From positions 21,426 to 85,425 of the forward strand of contig CAJTUI010000011.1 in NCBI GenBank assembly GCA_910579705.1: 64,000 nucleotides of DNA, given 5' to 3'. The stretch comes from an uncultured Christensenella sp. (GTDB lineage: Bacteria; Bacillota; Clostridia; Christensenellales; Borkfalkiaceae). Each line of letters opens with the position of its first letter. Position 1 is the stretch's first letter. The notes under the pieces were generated by a model, which did not search any database, was not told the origin of the DNA, and was given only the letters and a program-made list of their open reading frames with translations. Of this stretch, positions 1-8,068 are shown piece after piece. Made by a program: the position numbers and the translations under genes.

Positions 1-1227
1 TCCGACAGACAGGCGAAAGAAAGCGTAAGGCAGGGTTTCGGGAATATCCTGATTACCGCTCTGCTTGCTTTCGTGTTTGTCTTTTTCGGGATATTCACGG
101 GGAAATACGTAACTTTCGGCGCCGACTACGATAACGCCCGCGGTTTCCGCGGGTTTCTCTATAACGCGTTTATCCGCGACGACGGCGGCGCCGAATTCAC
201 CGTTACGGCGACCGACGGCGGCGCGGAAATCACTATTCCCGACGGGCGGGTTGCGATAGACACGTTCAGTAACGCTGATGACGCGCGCCGTTATTCCTCG
301 GAGGGATACGACCTTATCGTAGATACCAGAAACACGGCGTACGTTTTTGTGGAGTTCACGGCGTTTTGCAGACACAGACAGAACGGAACGCGCATTCCGT
401 ATGAGGATTGGCGCGCGCTGTCAAAGGAAAAACAGTCTGAATATTATTTCGCGGCAGAGTACTCCGCGGCAGAAAAAATAATAAGCTCGGAGGACGCGCG
501 GGAGTATATATCGTATCTCGAAACAATCGAGGACGCGCGGGACGAACTGAAAGCCGTTATTGACGGGAAGAACGATTTAACGCAAGAGCAGTATTTTAAC
601 GCCTTGTACGAATTGTATATAAAGCATTATTATCCCGATATGTACGCAAGCACGGGCGAGAACGCGCCCACGCTGAGAAATTATTATTATATGCAGACGC
701 TGAATGCGGAGCGCGGATATTTCTGTCTTTTCGGGGATATGATAACCGCGTCGTTCAAAAGTACTGCGGGTAAAACTGTGAACTTCGGTTGCCGTTATGC
801 GGACGGCGTTTCGCTTTTTGCATCCGATGCCGCTGCCGAACGCGGGGAGCTGGACGGTTTTATAAAGAATTTGTATTATAAAAGCCTGTCGGTTGTACTG
901 CTTGTCGAGGCGCTGAACTGTCTTAGCGTGATACTGTTTACGGAGCTTATTATCGTCGCGTTTATGTTGATATGCAGGTATCTGTGCAAATGGAAAAACG
1001 TTACCGCGGGTGCAACGTTTGCAAACAGCGCGAAACTCGTTTCGTCGTTCACGCATACGGGCGCGCTGCTGTGCGCGGTCGTCACGGCTTTGGCTGGGTT
1101 TGTGGTCGGCGCGCGGTTCGTTGCTTTCGCCGCGTATATTTCGTACGCGCTCATACTTGGCGTAAGGCTTGCGGTATTTGTCGCAAACGAGATAAGGCGG
1201 GAGCGTGCGGCTGACGGCGTGAATTGA
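1..1227 (+). CDS. Membrane protein of unknown function, 5' end outside window
   Basis: The frame is open from the first base, so the true start lies upstream. The GTG at 73 sits inside a hydrophobic stretch and is an unlikely start. About 408 residues are visible. One membrane helix lies near visible residues 15-38, followed by a roughly 250-residue soluble part rich in Asp, Glu and Tyr, and then three or four hydrophobic helices from about residue 292 to 400. This looks like a membrane-anchored extracytoplasmic domain closed by a C-terminal membrane block. I do not recognise the family. The gene ends 13 nt before nagB and probably shares its transcript, but that does not give it a function. 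Confidence 0.7.
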   Translation, partial: SDRQAKESVRQGFGNILITALLAFVFVFFGIFTGKYVTFGADYDNARGFRGFLYNAFIRDDGGAEFTVTATDGGAEITIPDGRVAIDTFSNADDARRYSSEGYDLIVDTRNTAYVFVEFTAFCRHRQNGTRIPYEDWRALSKEKQSEYYFAAEYSAAEKIISSEDAREYISYLETIEDARDELKAVIDGKNDLTQEQYFNALYELYIKHYYPDMYASTGENAPTLRNYYYMQTLNAERGYFCLFGDMITASFKSTAGKTVNFGCRYADGVSLFASDAAAERGELDGFIKNLYYKSLSVVLLVEALNCLSVILFTELIIVAFMLICRYLCKWKNVTAGATFANSAKLVSSFTHTGALLCAVVTALAGFVVGARFVAFAAYISYALILGVRLAVFVANEIRRERAADGVN

Positions 1228-1240
1228 GAACGGAGAAAAA

Positions 1241-1963
1241 ATGAAAATTATTATTACCGAAGATTACGAAGAGCTTAGCGCAAAGGCCGCGGAAATTATG
1301 CTTGCGGTCGTAAAAAACAATCCTTACGCCGTGTTGGGGCTTGCCACGGGCACAACGCCGTTGGGGCTTTACGGAAAAATGATTGAGGACTTTAAGGCAA
1401 ACGGCACGAGCTACAAAAACATGACGTGCGTTAATCTCGACGAGTACGTAGGGCTGGATAAAAACCATACACAAAGCTACGCGTATTTTATGCGGAAAAA
1501 CCTTTTCGATTGGCTTGATATAAATCCCGAACATACTCATATAGAAAACGGCGTTGCGGCGGACGCGGAAGAGGAGTGCCGCCGTTACGATAGCTTGCTG
1601 AAAAAACACAGGCAGGATATTCAGCTTTTAGGGCTTGGCAGTAACGGGCATATCGCTTTTAACGAACCGGGTACCGCGTTTGGTCTGGGCACTCATCTCG
1701 TAAAGCTCGCGCCCAGTACGGTCAGGGACAACGCAAGGCTTTTCGACAGCGAGAAGGACGTGCCGCTATCCGCGTTTACCGTAGGCCCCGCTAACATTAT
1801 GAACGCGAAAAAGATACTTATCCTCGCAAGCGGCGCAAAAAAGGCGGAGGCCGTTTACGGCGCGGTAAGGGGAACGGTTACGGAGAGCCTGCCCGCAAGC
1901 ATTTTACAGCGGCACGGGGATTGCACGCTTATTGCCGACAGGCAGGCGGCGGCGCTGTTATAG
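1241..1963 (+). CDS. nagB: Glucosamine-6-phosphate deaminase
   Basis: This cytoplasmic enzyme converts glucosamine-6-phosphate to fructose-6-phosphate and ammonia, the last step of amino-sugar catabolism. The 240-residue length matches the short monomeric Firmicutes form. Visible are the phosphate-binding LATGTTPLGLY near residues 34-44, the NLDEY motif with catalytic Asp67, and the GSNGHIAFNEP block with the ring-opening His and Glu. Asn replaces the Asp of the E. coli GHIAFNEP-preceding position, as I recall for Bacillus-type NagB. The start is preceded by an ACGGAGAA ribosome site. nagA begins 1 nt after the stop, so the two should be co-translated. Confidence 0.95.
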   Translation: MKIIITEDYEELSAKAAEIMLAVVKNNPYAVLGLATGTTPLGLYGKMIEDFKANGTSYKNMTCVNLDEYVGLDKNHTQSYAYFMRKNLFDWLDINPEHTHIENGVAADAEEECRRYDSLLKKHRQDIQLLGLGSNGHIAFNEPGTAFGLGTHLVKLAPSTVRDNARLFDSEKDVPLSAFTVGPANIMNAKKILILASGAKKAEAVYGAVRGTVTESLPASILQRHGDCTLIADRQAAALL

Positions 1964-1964
1964 T

Positions 1965-3101
1965 ATGTTGATATTTAAAAACTCGAAAGCGTATATCCGC
2001 GGCCGCGGGATTGTACGCACGGACATAGCGGTCGAAAACGGAACTATCAGGGAGATAGGCAAAGGACTTTGCGGCGGTCAGGAGGTTGACACGGGCGACT
2101 GTCTGCTTGTCGCGGGGTTTATAGACGAGCATATCCACGGCGCGGCCGGCGCGGACGCTATGGACGGCTCGGCTCGGGCGCTGGAAACTATTTCCCGCGC
2201 GCTTTTAAAGGAGGGAACCACCTCTTTTCTTGCAACCACTATGACACAGAGCGTGGATAAACTTGCGGCGGCGGTCGGCGCGGCGGCGGGGTTTAAAGGC
2301 GACGGGGCAAGGCTTTTGGGCGTTCATCTCGAAGGGCCGTTCATATCGCGCAAGCATTTGGGCGCACAGCCTTCGGAACACGTCGTTTCGCCTTCGGTGG
2401 AATTTTTCAGGCGGTTGGAGTCCGTTTCGGATAATGTGATAAAAATGGTTACGCTCGCGCCGGAAGAAGGGGGTGCAGCGGAGCTTATAAAATACCTGAA
2501 AGAAAGCGGGGTTACCGTATCGGCGGGGCACAGCAACGCTACTGCGGAAGATATGCGCGTTGCGGCGGAGCGCGGCGTCACCTGCGTAACGCACACGTTC
2601 AACGCAATGTCGCCCTGTCACCACCGCGAAATAGGACTTGCGGGCAGTGCGCTTTTGTGCGACGGGCTTTTCAGCGAGGTTATTGCGGATACCGTGCACG
2701 TAAGCGTTCCCGCATTGAAATTGCTCATAAAAAACAAGCCTGCGGATAAGCTTGTGCTTGTTACAGACAGTATACGCGCGAAAGGCATTGAGGGCAGTGT
2801 GTCAGAGCTCGGCGGGCAGACCGTGTACGTGGAGAACGGGCAGGCGCGGTTGCAGGACGGAACGCTTGCGGGCAGCGTACTGATAATGAACGAGGCGGTT
2901 AGAAATCTCGTAAGAAAATGCGGAACGACGGTGGAGTACGCCGTCGACTGCGCGACTTACAATCCCGCGTCTAACTTGGGCTTGCAGGACAGATACGGAA
3001 TTATAAAGGTCGGGGCCGCGGCGGATTTCGCTTTGCTGGACGAAGAGTTCAACGTAAAAGCCACGGTCGTAGGCGGAATTTTAAAACAGGCGTTACATTG
3101 A
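1965..3101 (+). CDS. nagA: N-acetylglucosamine-6-phosphate deacetylase
   Basis: This amidohydrolase removes acetate from N-acetylglucosamine-6-phosphate and supplies NagB. The ATG at 1965 is chosen (378 residues, MLIFKNSKAYI) because it abuts the nagB stop. A start 33 nt upstream would overlap nagB and add an Arg-rich tail foreign to the family. The metal-site motif GFIDEHIHG is near residues 47-55, then LGVHLEGPF, SAGHSNA, THTFNAM and VLVTDSIRAKG with the catalytic Asp. The last codons form the left arm of a strong hairpin shared with the convergent regulator gene. No GlcNAc transporter is adjacent. Confidence 0.95.
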   Translation: MLIFKNSKAYIRGRGIVRTDIAVENGTIREIGKGLCGGQEVDTGDCLLVAGFIDEHIHGAAGADAMDGSARALETISRALLKEGTTSFLATTMTQSVDKLAAAVGAAAGFKGDGARLLGVHLEGPFISRKHLGAQPSEHVVSPSVEFFRRLESVSDNVIKMVTLAPEEGGAAELIKYLKESGVTVSAGHSNATAEDMRVAAERGVTCVTHTFNAMSPCHHREIGLAGSALLCDGLFSEVIADTVHVSVPALKLLIKNKPADKLVLVTDSIRAKGIEGSVSELGGQTVYVENGQARLQDGTLAGSVLIMNEAVRNLVRKCGTTVEYAVDCATYNPASNLGLQDRYGIIKVGAAADFALLDEEFNVKATVVGGILKQALH

Positions 3102-3116
3102 AGTAACGCCTGTTTT
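3083..3116. terminator. Bidirectional terminator between nagA and the ArsR-type gene
   Basis: A perfect 14-bp stem (3083-3096 with 3103-3116) has a 6-nt loop. It has a T run on the plus side and A residues on the other, so it can end both convergent transcripts. The nagA stop codon lies in the loop, and the regulator's stop at 3117-3119 abuts the right arm. Confidence 0.85.
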
Positions 3117-4061
3117 TTATGTTATTTTCATTATAATCGACTGGTCGAAGTCGCCGAAGTTTTTCCCGAAAAGGCTTATGCCCCCGCGGTGCTCGGCGTC
3201 TTTTTTTACGCCTATTTCAAATTTGATATGGTTGCTTTCGCCGAGCTTCAAGTCGTCGAAAGTCACGTTGTTATGAATGAAAGTGTTGTCGAGGTAAACG
3301 CCGTTTTTGTCAACCGAGCACTTTTTCAGAAGCCCGAACTGGGTGCAGGCGACGGGCCAGTACGGCGGGGTGAATTTCCCGCGCTTGCCGCCGAAGTTGC
3401 CGGGCGAGGTAAAGGTGAGAATTTCTATGCCGTTTATTTTAAGCGTTATGTCGGACGGCCAGTTATTGTTGTAGTAAAGGGTGTCGGAGCAGACCTCCAT
3501 TGAAAAACTTATCCTGTGCCTTGCGTTCGCGTCCGCGGGGGAGGGGAATGTGTACGTCACGGAGCCCGACTCGAACCAGATACATTCCGCCTGTTGTCTG
3601 ACGGGCGAAAAGAATATGTCGGGGGTGTCGAAGTCGCCAAGCTTTTCGTCTTTTCCGACCATACCGCACGGCGCGCTTACGTTGCAGTCGGTATATAGCC
3701 CGATAGGCATTTCGACGAGATAGGATTTGGACTTGACTTCGTGCTTTTCCGCCGCAAGCGAAATCTTCGCGTCGAGTATGGCCTGCGCGCAGTATTTGGT
3801 GTGGCCTTTAAGCCCCGGTTGATAGCTGATTACTATAAGCCCCGCGTCCGATAAAATTTCTATGTGCCGCGAAACGCTGGAAATGGGCATATTCAGTTCC
3901 TTGGCGATGGCGGAAAGACTTACAGATTTGTTGAGCATATATCTGAGAATTTTAAGCCGCTCGTCGGAGGCGAAAGCCCTCGCGATTTTTATTATATCCC
4001 CGTGGTCCGAAAGCTTGTCTATTTTGAGTGAAACGTGCTTTTCGGAACTTATATTCGACAT
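3117..4061 (-). CDS. ArsR-family regulator with large C-terminal beta-rich domain
   Basis: This is a probable DNA-binding repressor or activator of the divergent glycan locus. Residues about 20-90 form an ArsR-type winged helix (DERLKILRYML, then SLSAIAKEL and the recognition helix around SSVSRHIEIL). The following ~220 residues are beta-rich with many Gly, Phe and Asn (for example NNNWPSDITLKINGIEIL) and look like a lectin-like or jelly-roll sensor. No metal-binding Cys pair typical of ArsR/SmtB is visible. The start at 4061 (MSNISSEK) has a GGGGG ribosome site; an ATG 42 nt upstream lacks one. Sugar sensing is inferred from the domain and the neighbouring GH2 and ABC genes. Confidence 0.75.
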   Translation of the reverse strand: MSNISSEKHVSLKIDKLSDHGDIIKIARAFASDERLKILRYMLNKSVSLSAIAKELNMPISSVSRHIEILSDAGLIVISYQPGLKGHTKYCAQAILDAKISLAAEKHEVKSKSYLVEMPIGLYTDCNVSAPCGMVGKDEKLGDFDTPDIFFSPVRQQAECIWFESGSVTYTFPSPADANARHRISFSMEVCSDTLYYNNNWPSDITLKINGIEILTFTSPGNFGGKRGKFTPPYWPVACTQFGLLKKCSVDKNGVYLDNTFIHNNVTFDDLKLGESNHIKFEIGVKKDAEHRGGISLFGKNFGDFDQSIIMKIT

Positions 4062-4202
4062 TTTCAACCCCCGAAGTGATTTGCTGTGTTTATTATAAAC
4101 CAAGGTTTCGGATAATTCAAGGATTTATTTCTAAAAAATGGAAGTAAAGAGATAAATTTTTTTAAAACGCCCGAAAAAACTGTATACATATAATGTATTT
4201 TC

Positions 4203-4235
4203 GTTTCCAGATATTGAAACCATTTGCAAAGCAAA
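4203..4235. promoter_or_regulatory. Possible operator repeats upstream of the GH2 operon
   Basis: Two short inverted repeats lie just upstream of the predicted GH2 promoter: GTTTC-8-GAAAC at 4203-4220 and TTTGC-3-GCAAA at 4223-4235. They could bind the divergent ArsR-type protein, but arms this short also occur by chance. Confidence 0.3.
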
Positions 4236-4263
4236 CAGTTAAAAAGTGGAACCGTTGCAGGTA

Positions 4264-4292
4264 TTGTATGATAAAAACCTTTTTGATATACT
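4264..4292 (+). promoter_or_regulatory. Sigma-A promoter of the glycan-uptake operon
   Basis: TTGTAT (4264-4269), a 17-bp spacer and TATACT (4287-4292). The expected start of transcription near 4299 leaves a leader of about 24 nt holding AAGGAA ahead of the ATG at 4323. Confidence 0.65.
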
Positions 4293-4322
4293 AATAACGT
4301 AAATAAAAATAAGGAACAAAAA

Positions 4323-6053
4323 ATGTATAGAAACGAACATCCCAATCCCCAGTTCGAGAGAGACTTTTACGTCTGTCTTAACGGCAAGTGGGAATTTGAG
4401 AAGGGAAGAGGGCTAACAAACGTAAGACTGGCAGGCGAAATCGAAGTGCCTTTTTGTCCCGAGTCGGAGCTGTCCGGTATCGGTGATAAATCGTTCATTA
4501 CAGACTGTACATATTCGCGCCTTATCAGTGTTTCGGAAGACGACCTTAAAGGCAGGCTTGTCCTGCATTTCGGCGCGGTCGATTATTATTGCGAAGTTTA
4601 CGTGAACGGCAGTTTCGTAACTTCGCACACGGGCGGTTACACCGCGTTCGAGGCGGACATAGCGCCTTTTGCAAATGTCGGCGAAAACAGGATTACCGTT
4701 CTTGTGCACGACGACGTGCGCGAAAACATCCCAAGCGGCAAGCAAAGCAAGAAAGATTTCTCCTACGGCTGTTTTTACACCCGTTCCACGGGTATCTGGC
4801 AGACCGTATGGCTCGAACGCACGCCGCGGAAATACATAAAAAGCGTAAAATTCCAAATCCTTCCCGATATGAAGAGCGTGAGGGTGAACGTGTCCGCGGA
4901 GGGTTGCGGCGACGTGTATGTTAAAGTGTTTTTCGGCGGTAGGGAAGTCGGGGCCGCGAGCGGAAATATTGATTACCGCCGCAGTTTCGATATAGCGCTG
5001 TCGGAAGTTCGGCTCTGGGAAGTCGGCAAAGGCAATCTTTACGACGTGGAGATAACGTTCGGCGGCGACAGAGTAAAAAGTTATTTCGGCTTGCGTACGG
5101 TTTCGTACAACGGCAGAAAATTTCTCATAAACGGTAAAAGCGTCTTTCAGCGTTTGGTGCTCGACCAAGGCTATTACGAGGACGGAATATATACCGCAAA
5201 GCACGCGGACAGATTCAAGGAAGACATAAGGCTTTCGCAGTCGCTCGGTTTCAACGGCGCAAGACTGCACCAGAAGGTTTTCGAGCAAAGGTATCTGTAC
5301 GAGAGCGACAGGGCGGGGTATCTCGTCTGGGGCGAGTTCCCGAACTGGGGAATGAAGTATGACGACTTGAAAGCGCTGGGCACTTTCGTATCTCAGTGGA
5401 GCGAGGTTATAGAGCAGTATATAAACCACCCGTCAATCATAACCTGGTGTCCTTTAAACGAGGTCTGGGAAGATTTGGACAACGAAAAGATCATAAGGGA
5501 TATGCGCTTTGTCGAGGCGGCGTACGCCGTAACCAAAACTATGGACCCGTCCCGCCCCTGCGTGGACGCGAGCGGCGGTTACCACGGCAACCACACAGAC
5601 GTGTTTGATTTTCATAACTATCATTTAAGCGACAAGACGTACGAGTTTATCGAAGATATTTTAAAACACGACAAGCTTTCTATGGACAAAACCTATGCCC
5701 CCGCGGCCGCCCAGGAAAACGTTGTTTACGACGGCAAGCTTCCGCTCAACGCCAGCGAATACGGCGGCGTGAGTTTCGGCAAGGACTGCGTAAGGGAGCG
5801 CGTCAGGGAAGGCGAAGGCTGGGGCTACCATTCGTTCGAAACGGAAGAGGATTTCCTTAACGAATATATAAAGACGACGAAAGCCTATCTCGAATGCGAG
5901 AAACTGAGCGGGTTCTGTTATACGCAGTTGTACGACGTGGAGCAGGAGCAGAACGGTTTGTATCTGTATACGAGAAAGCGCAAGTTCAGCGAAAAAATTT
6001 TGAAAGCCATTGCGGAATGCAACTTACTTGTTGCGGCAATAGAAAAGGCATAA
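4323..6053 (+). CDS. Glycoside hydrolase family 2 enzyme
   Basis: This retaining exo-glycosidase is of the beta-galactosidase/beta-glucuronidase/beta-mannosidase superfamily. The 576 residues contain the N-terminal jelly-roll sugar-binding domain (about 1-170, with DYYCEVYVNG and HTGGYTAFEADI), an immunoglobulin-like domain (about 180-265) and a TIM barrel. The acid/base is Glu380 in WCPLNEVWED and the nucleophile Glu479 in ASEYGG. No signal peptide is seen, so the enzyme should act on imported oligosaccharides. It lacks the extra C-terminal domains of long beta-galactosidases, and substrate cannot be set from sequence alone. It is the first gene of an operon with two ABC permeases, the next starting 14 nt after its stop. 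Confidence 0.9.
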   Translation: MYRNEHPNPQFERDFYVCLNGKWEFEKGRGLTNVRLAGEIEVPFCPESELSGIGDKSFITDCTYSRLISVSEDDLKGRLVLHFGAVDYYCEVYVNGSFVTSHTGGYTAFEADIAPFANVGENRITVLVHDDVRENIPSGKQSKKDFSYGCFYTRSTGIWQTVWLERTPRKYIKSVKFQILPDMKSVRVNVSAEGCGDVYVKVFFGGREVGAASGNIDYRRSFDIALSEVRLWEVGKGNLYDVEITFGGDRVKSYFGLRTVSYNGRKFLINGKSVFQRLVLDQGYYEDGIYTAKHADRFKEDIRLSQSLGFNGARLHQKVFEQRYLYESDRAGYLVWGEFPNWGMKYDDLKALGTFVSQWSEVIEQYINHPSIITWCPLNEVWEDLDNEKIIRDMRFVEAAYAVTKTMDPSRPCVDASGGYHGNHTDVFDFHNYHLSDKTYEFIEDILKHDKLSMDKTYAPAAAQENVVYDGKLPLNASEYGGVSFGKDCVRERVREGEGWGYHSFETEEDFLNEYIKTTKAYLECEKLSGFCYTQLYDVEQEQNGLYLYTRKRKFSEKILKAIAECNLLVAAIEKA

Positions 6054-6067
6054 TAAAGGAGGGGAAA

Positions 6068-7081
6068 ATGGATAACAGCGCAGTTGCCGAAACGGCTGCA
6101 ATCGACGAAACGGTTGTCGAAGTCGAAGAAGAAGTTTCGGCGCAACCGCCGAAAAAGAAGAAACGTATCACAAAGCGCAAGCTGTCTGAGTACGCGTTCT
6201 GCTATGCGATGTTACTGCTGCCCATAATACAGTTCTGTATTTTCTATATCTGGATAAATGCGAACTCGATATTGATGGCGTTCAAGGAATTCGACGGATA
6301 TTCCGACGATGGCGGCGAACTGTTTAAATGGTCGTTTTATAATTTCGGAAGGTTTTTCAAGGAGTGGAACAATCCTTCCTCGGTAATCGTAGCCGCAATA
6401 GGAAACACGTTCAAGTACTTTGCGGCGGGCGTGTGTATGATACCCGTGTCGTTTTTCGTCGCGTATTTCCTTTATAAGAAAATATGGGGCTATAAATTCT
6501 TCCGCGTGGTGTTTTTCCTGCCCTCGATAATCAGCGCCGTTCTGTTTGTTACGGTTTACAAAAAGTTAATCGACTACGGCGGACCTATCGACTTTTTCCT
6601 TTCGCTTTTCGGCGTCAGGATACCGCCGCTGTTGACGGACGACAGCAAGGCCACGGCGACGATTATCGCATATACCGTCTGGACGGGTCTGGGTGTGAAT
6701 ATGCTGCTTTATCAGAGCGCTATGTCGCGCGTTCCCAAAGAGGTTATGGAGGCGGCTCAGCTTGACGGAGTGCCCTGGTACAGGGAGCTTACGCAGATAG
6801 TTCTGCCTATGGTGTGGCCCACGCTTTCCACAACGCTGATTCTTCTTATAACGTCTATGTTTAACAGTACGGGCCCCATACTTCTGTTTATGGGCACGGG
6901 CGTGGAGGTGGATAACCCCGCGACGATGACTATTTCGTTCTGGATTTATCGCCAGACCCAGAAAGCGGTGGACTTGAACTATCCCGCGGCCGTAGGTATG
7001 TTTTTCACGTTCATAAGCGTTCCCATAGTGTATATAGTGCGCTATCTGCTCAACAAAATAGACCCTAAGGTCACTTATTAA
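6068..7081 (+). CDS. Sugar ABC transporter permease, MalF/UgpA type
   Basis: This is one of two membrane subunits of a carbohydrate importer of the CUT1 kind. The start at 6068 follows AAGGAGGGG and gives 337 residues. An acidic then very basic cytoplasmic N-terminus (about residues 1-45, ending KKKKRITKRK) precedes roughly six membrane helices. The EAA loop that docks the ATPase reads EVMEAAQLDGVPW near residue 230. No ATP-binding subunit is encoded nearby, as is common in Firmicutes that share one MsmX-like ATPase among importers. The partner permease starts 14 nt downstream. Confidence 0.9.
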   Translation: MDNSAVAETAAIDETVVEVEEEVSAQPPKKKKRITKRKLSEYAFCYAMLLLPIIQFCIFYIWINANSILMAFKEFDGYSDDGGELFKWSFYNFGRFFKEWNNPSSVIVAAIGNTFKYFAAGVCMIPVSFFVAYFLYKKIWGYKFFRVVFFLPSIISAVLFVTVYKKLIDYGGPIDFFLSLFGVRIPPLLTDDSKATATIIAYTVWTGLGVNMLLYQSAMSRVPKEVMEAAQLDGVPWYRELTQIVLPMVWPTLSTTLILLITSMFNSTGPILLFMGTGVEVDNPATMTISFWIYRQTQKAVDLNYPAAVGMFFTFISVPIVYIVRYLLNKIDPKVTY

Positions 7082-7095
7082 GGAGGGCGCGGAAA

Positions 7096-7971
7096 ATGAA
7101 GTTGGTTTCTATAAGAAAGAGATTCAAAAGAACGAGCAAAGATTTCCTTGCCGCCGAAATAGTGGTGTTTATTCTTTTCGCGATTTATGTTTTCACGCTT
7201 ATATTCGCGATGGGCTGGGCGTTGTCGGCGTCCCTGAAATCCCAGAAAGAGTTCTACGACAACGTAAACGGACTGCCGAAAGAGTGGTTGTTTTCCAACT
7301 ACGCCACGGCGTTCAAGTCCGTTCAGGCCAACGGGCACAATATGTTTGCTATGTTTTGGAACTCGATATGGTATGCTTGCGGCGGCGCGTTCCTCGGCGT
7401 TTTAACCTCGTCGGTAACGGCGTACATCGTCGCCAAATACAAGTTCCCCGGAAGAAACGTAATCTATGCGGTTGCGCTTATCACGCTTATGATACCCATA
7501 GTAGGTTCGTTCCCTTCCCAGTACAAAGTTTACACTGCGCTGGGCATTATCGATACGCCTTTCCTGCTCGTAACAAAAGCGGCGGGGTTCGGTTTCAACT
7601 TTATCGTACTGTACTCGTTTTTCTCAACGCTGTCCTGGACGTATGCGGAGGCGGGCTTTATAGACGGCGCAAGCCACTTTAAAGTGTTTACGCAGATAAT
7701 GTTGCCGCAGGCCCTGCCCGTAATCGGCTCCCTGTTTATCGTATCGTTCGTACAGCTCTGGAACGAGTATATGGAGCCCACGCTGTTTTTACAGTCGTAT
7801 CCCACCCTGTCGTCTGGTCTGTATATATTCCAGCTGGAAATGACGAGGGGCATAAACTACCCCGTACTGTTTGCGGGACTGATTTTAAGCGTAATACCCG
7901 TAATAATACTGTTTATTTGTTTCCAGAAAACAATGATGGAATCTATGAGCGTAGGCGGAATAAAGGGCTAA
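7096..7971 (+). CDS. Sugar ABC transporter permease, MalG/UgpE type
   Basis: Second membrane subunit of the CUT1-type importer, 291 residues with about six helices. The EAA loop is visible as YAEAGFIDGASHFKVF followed by LPQALPVI near residues 185-215. The start has AAGGAGGG upstream. The gene is followed by two hairpins (7989-8034) before the lipoprotein genes, a place where transcript processing or partial termination could set permease and binding-protein levels apart. The substrate is inferred to be an oligosaccharide released from the glycan handled by the neighbouring lipoproteins and GH2 enzyme. Confidence 0.9.
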   Translation: MKLVSIRKRFKRTSKDFLAAEIVVFILFAIYVFTLIFAMGWALSASLKSQKEFYDNVNGLPKEWLFSNYATAFKSVQANGHNMFAMFWNSIWYACGGAFLGVLTSSVTAYIVAKYKFPGRNVIYAVALITLMIPIVGSFPSQYKVYTALGIIDTPFLLVTKAAGFGFNFIVLYSFFSTLSWTYAEAGFIDGASHFKVFTQIMLPQALPVIGSLFIVSFVQLWNEYMEPTLFLQSYPTLSSGLYIFQLEMTRGINYPVLFAGLILSVIPVIILFICFQKTMMESMSVGGIKG

Positions 7972-7988
7972 AAAAAAGTAAAAAAATT

Positions 7989-8034
7989 GGCGCATTTTTT
8001 AATGCGCCCCTGTACAGCGGGAACCCACTGTACA
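7989..8034 (+). promoter_or_regulatory. Tandem hairpins between permease and lipoprotein genes
   Basis: The first stem is GGCGCATT/AATGCGCC (7989-7996, 8001-8008). The second is TGTACAG/CTGTACA (8011-8017, 8028-8034), extended inward by GGG/CCC. Neither has a proper T tract behind it, so stabilisation or processing of the downstream mRNA is as likely as partial termination. Confidence 0.55.
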
Positions 8035-8068
8035 AAAATCTTAACAGAAAAAAATTCAGGAGGAAATT

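Noticed and set aside
73-1227. Treating the first gene as complete from the GTG at 73
   Set aside because: The frame is open to base 1 and the GTG falls inside a membrane helix, so a truncated 5' end is the better reading.
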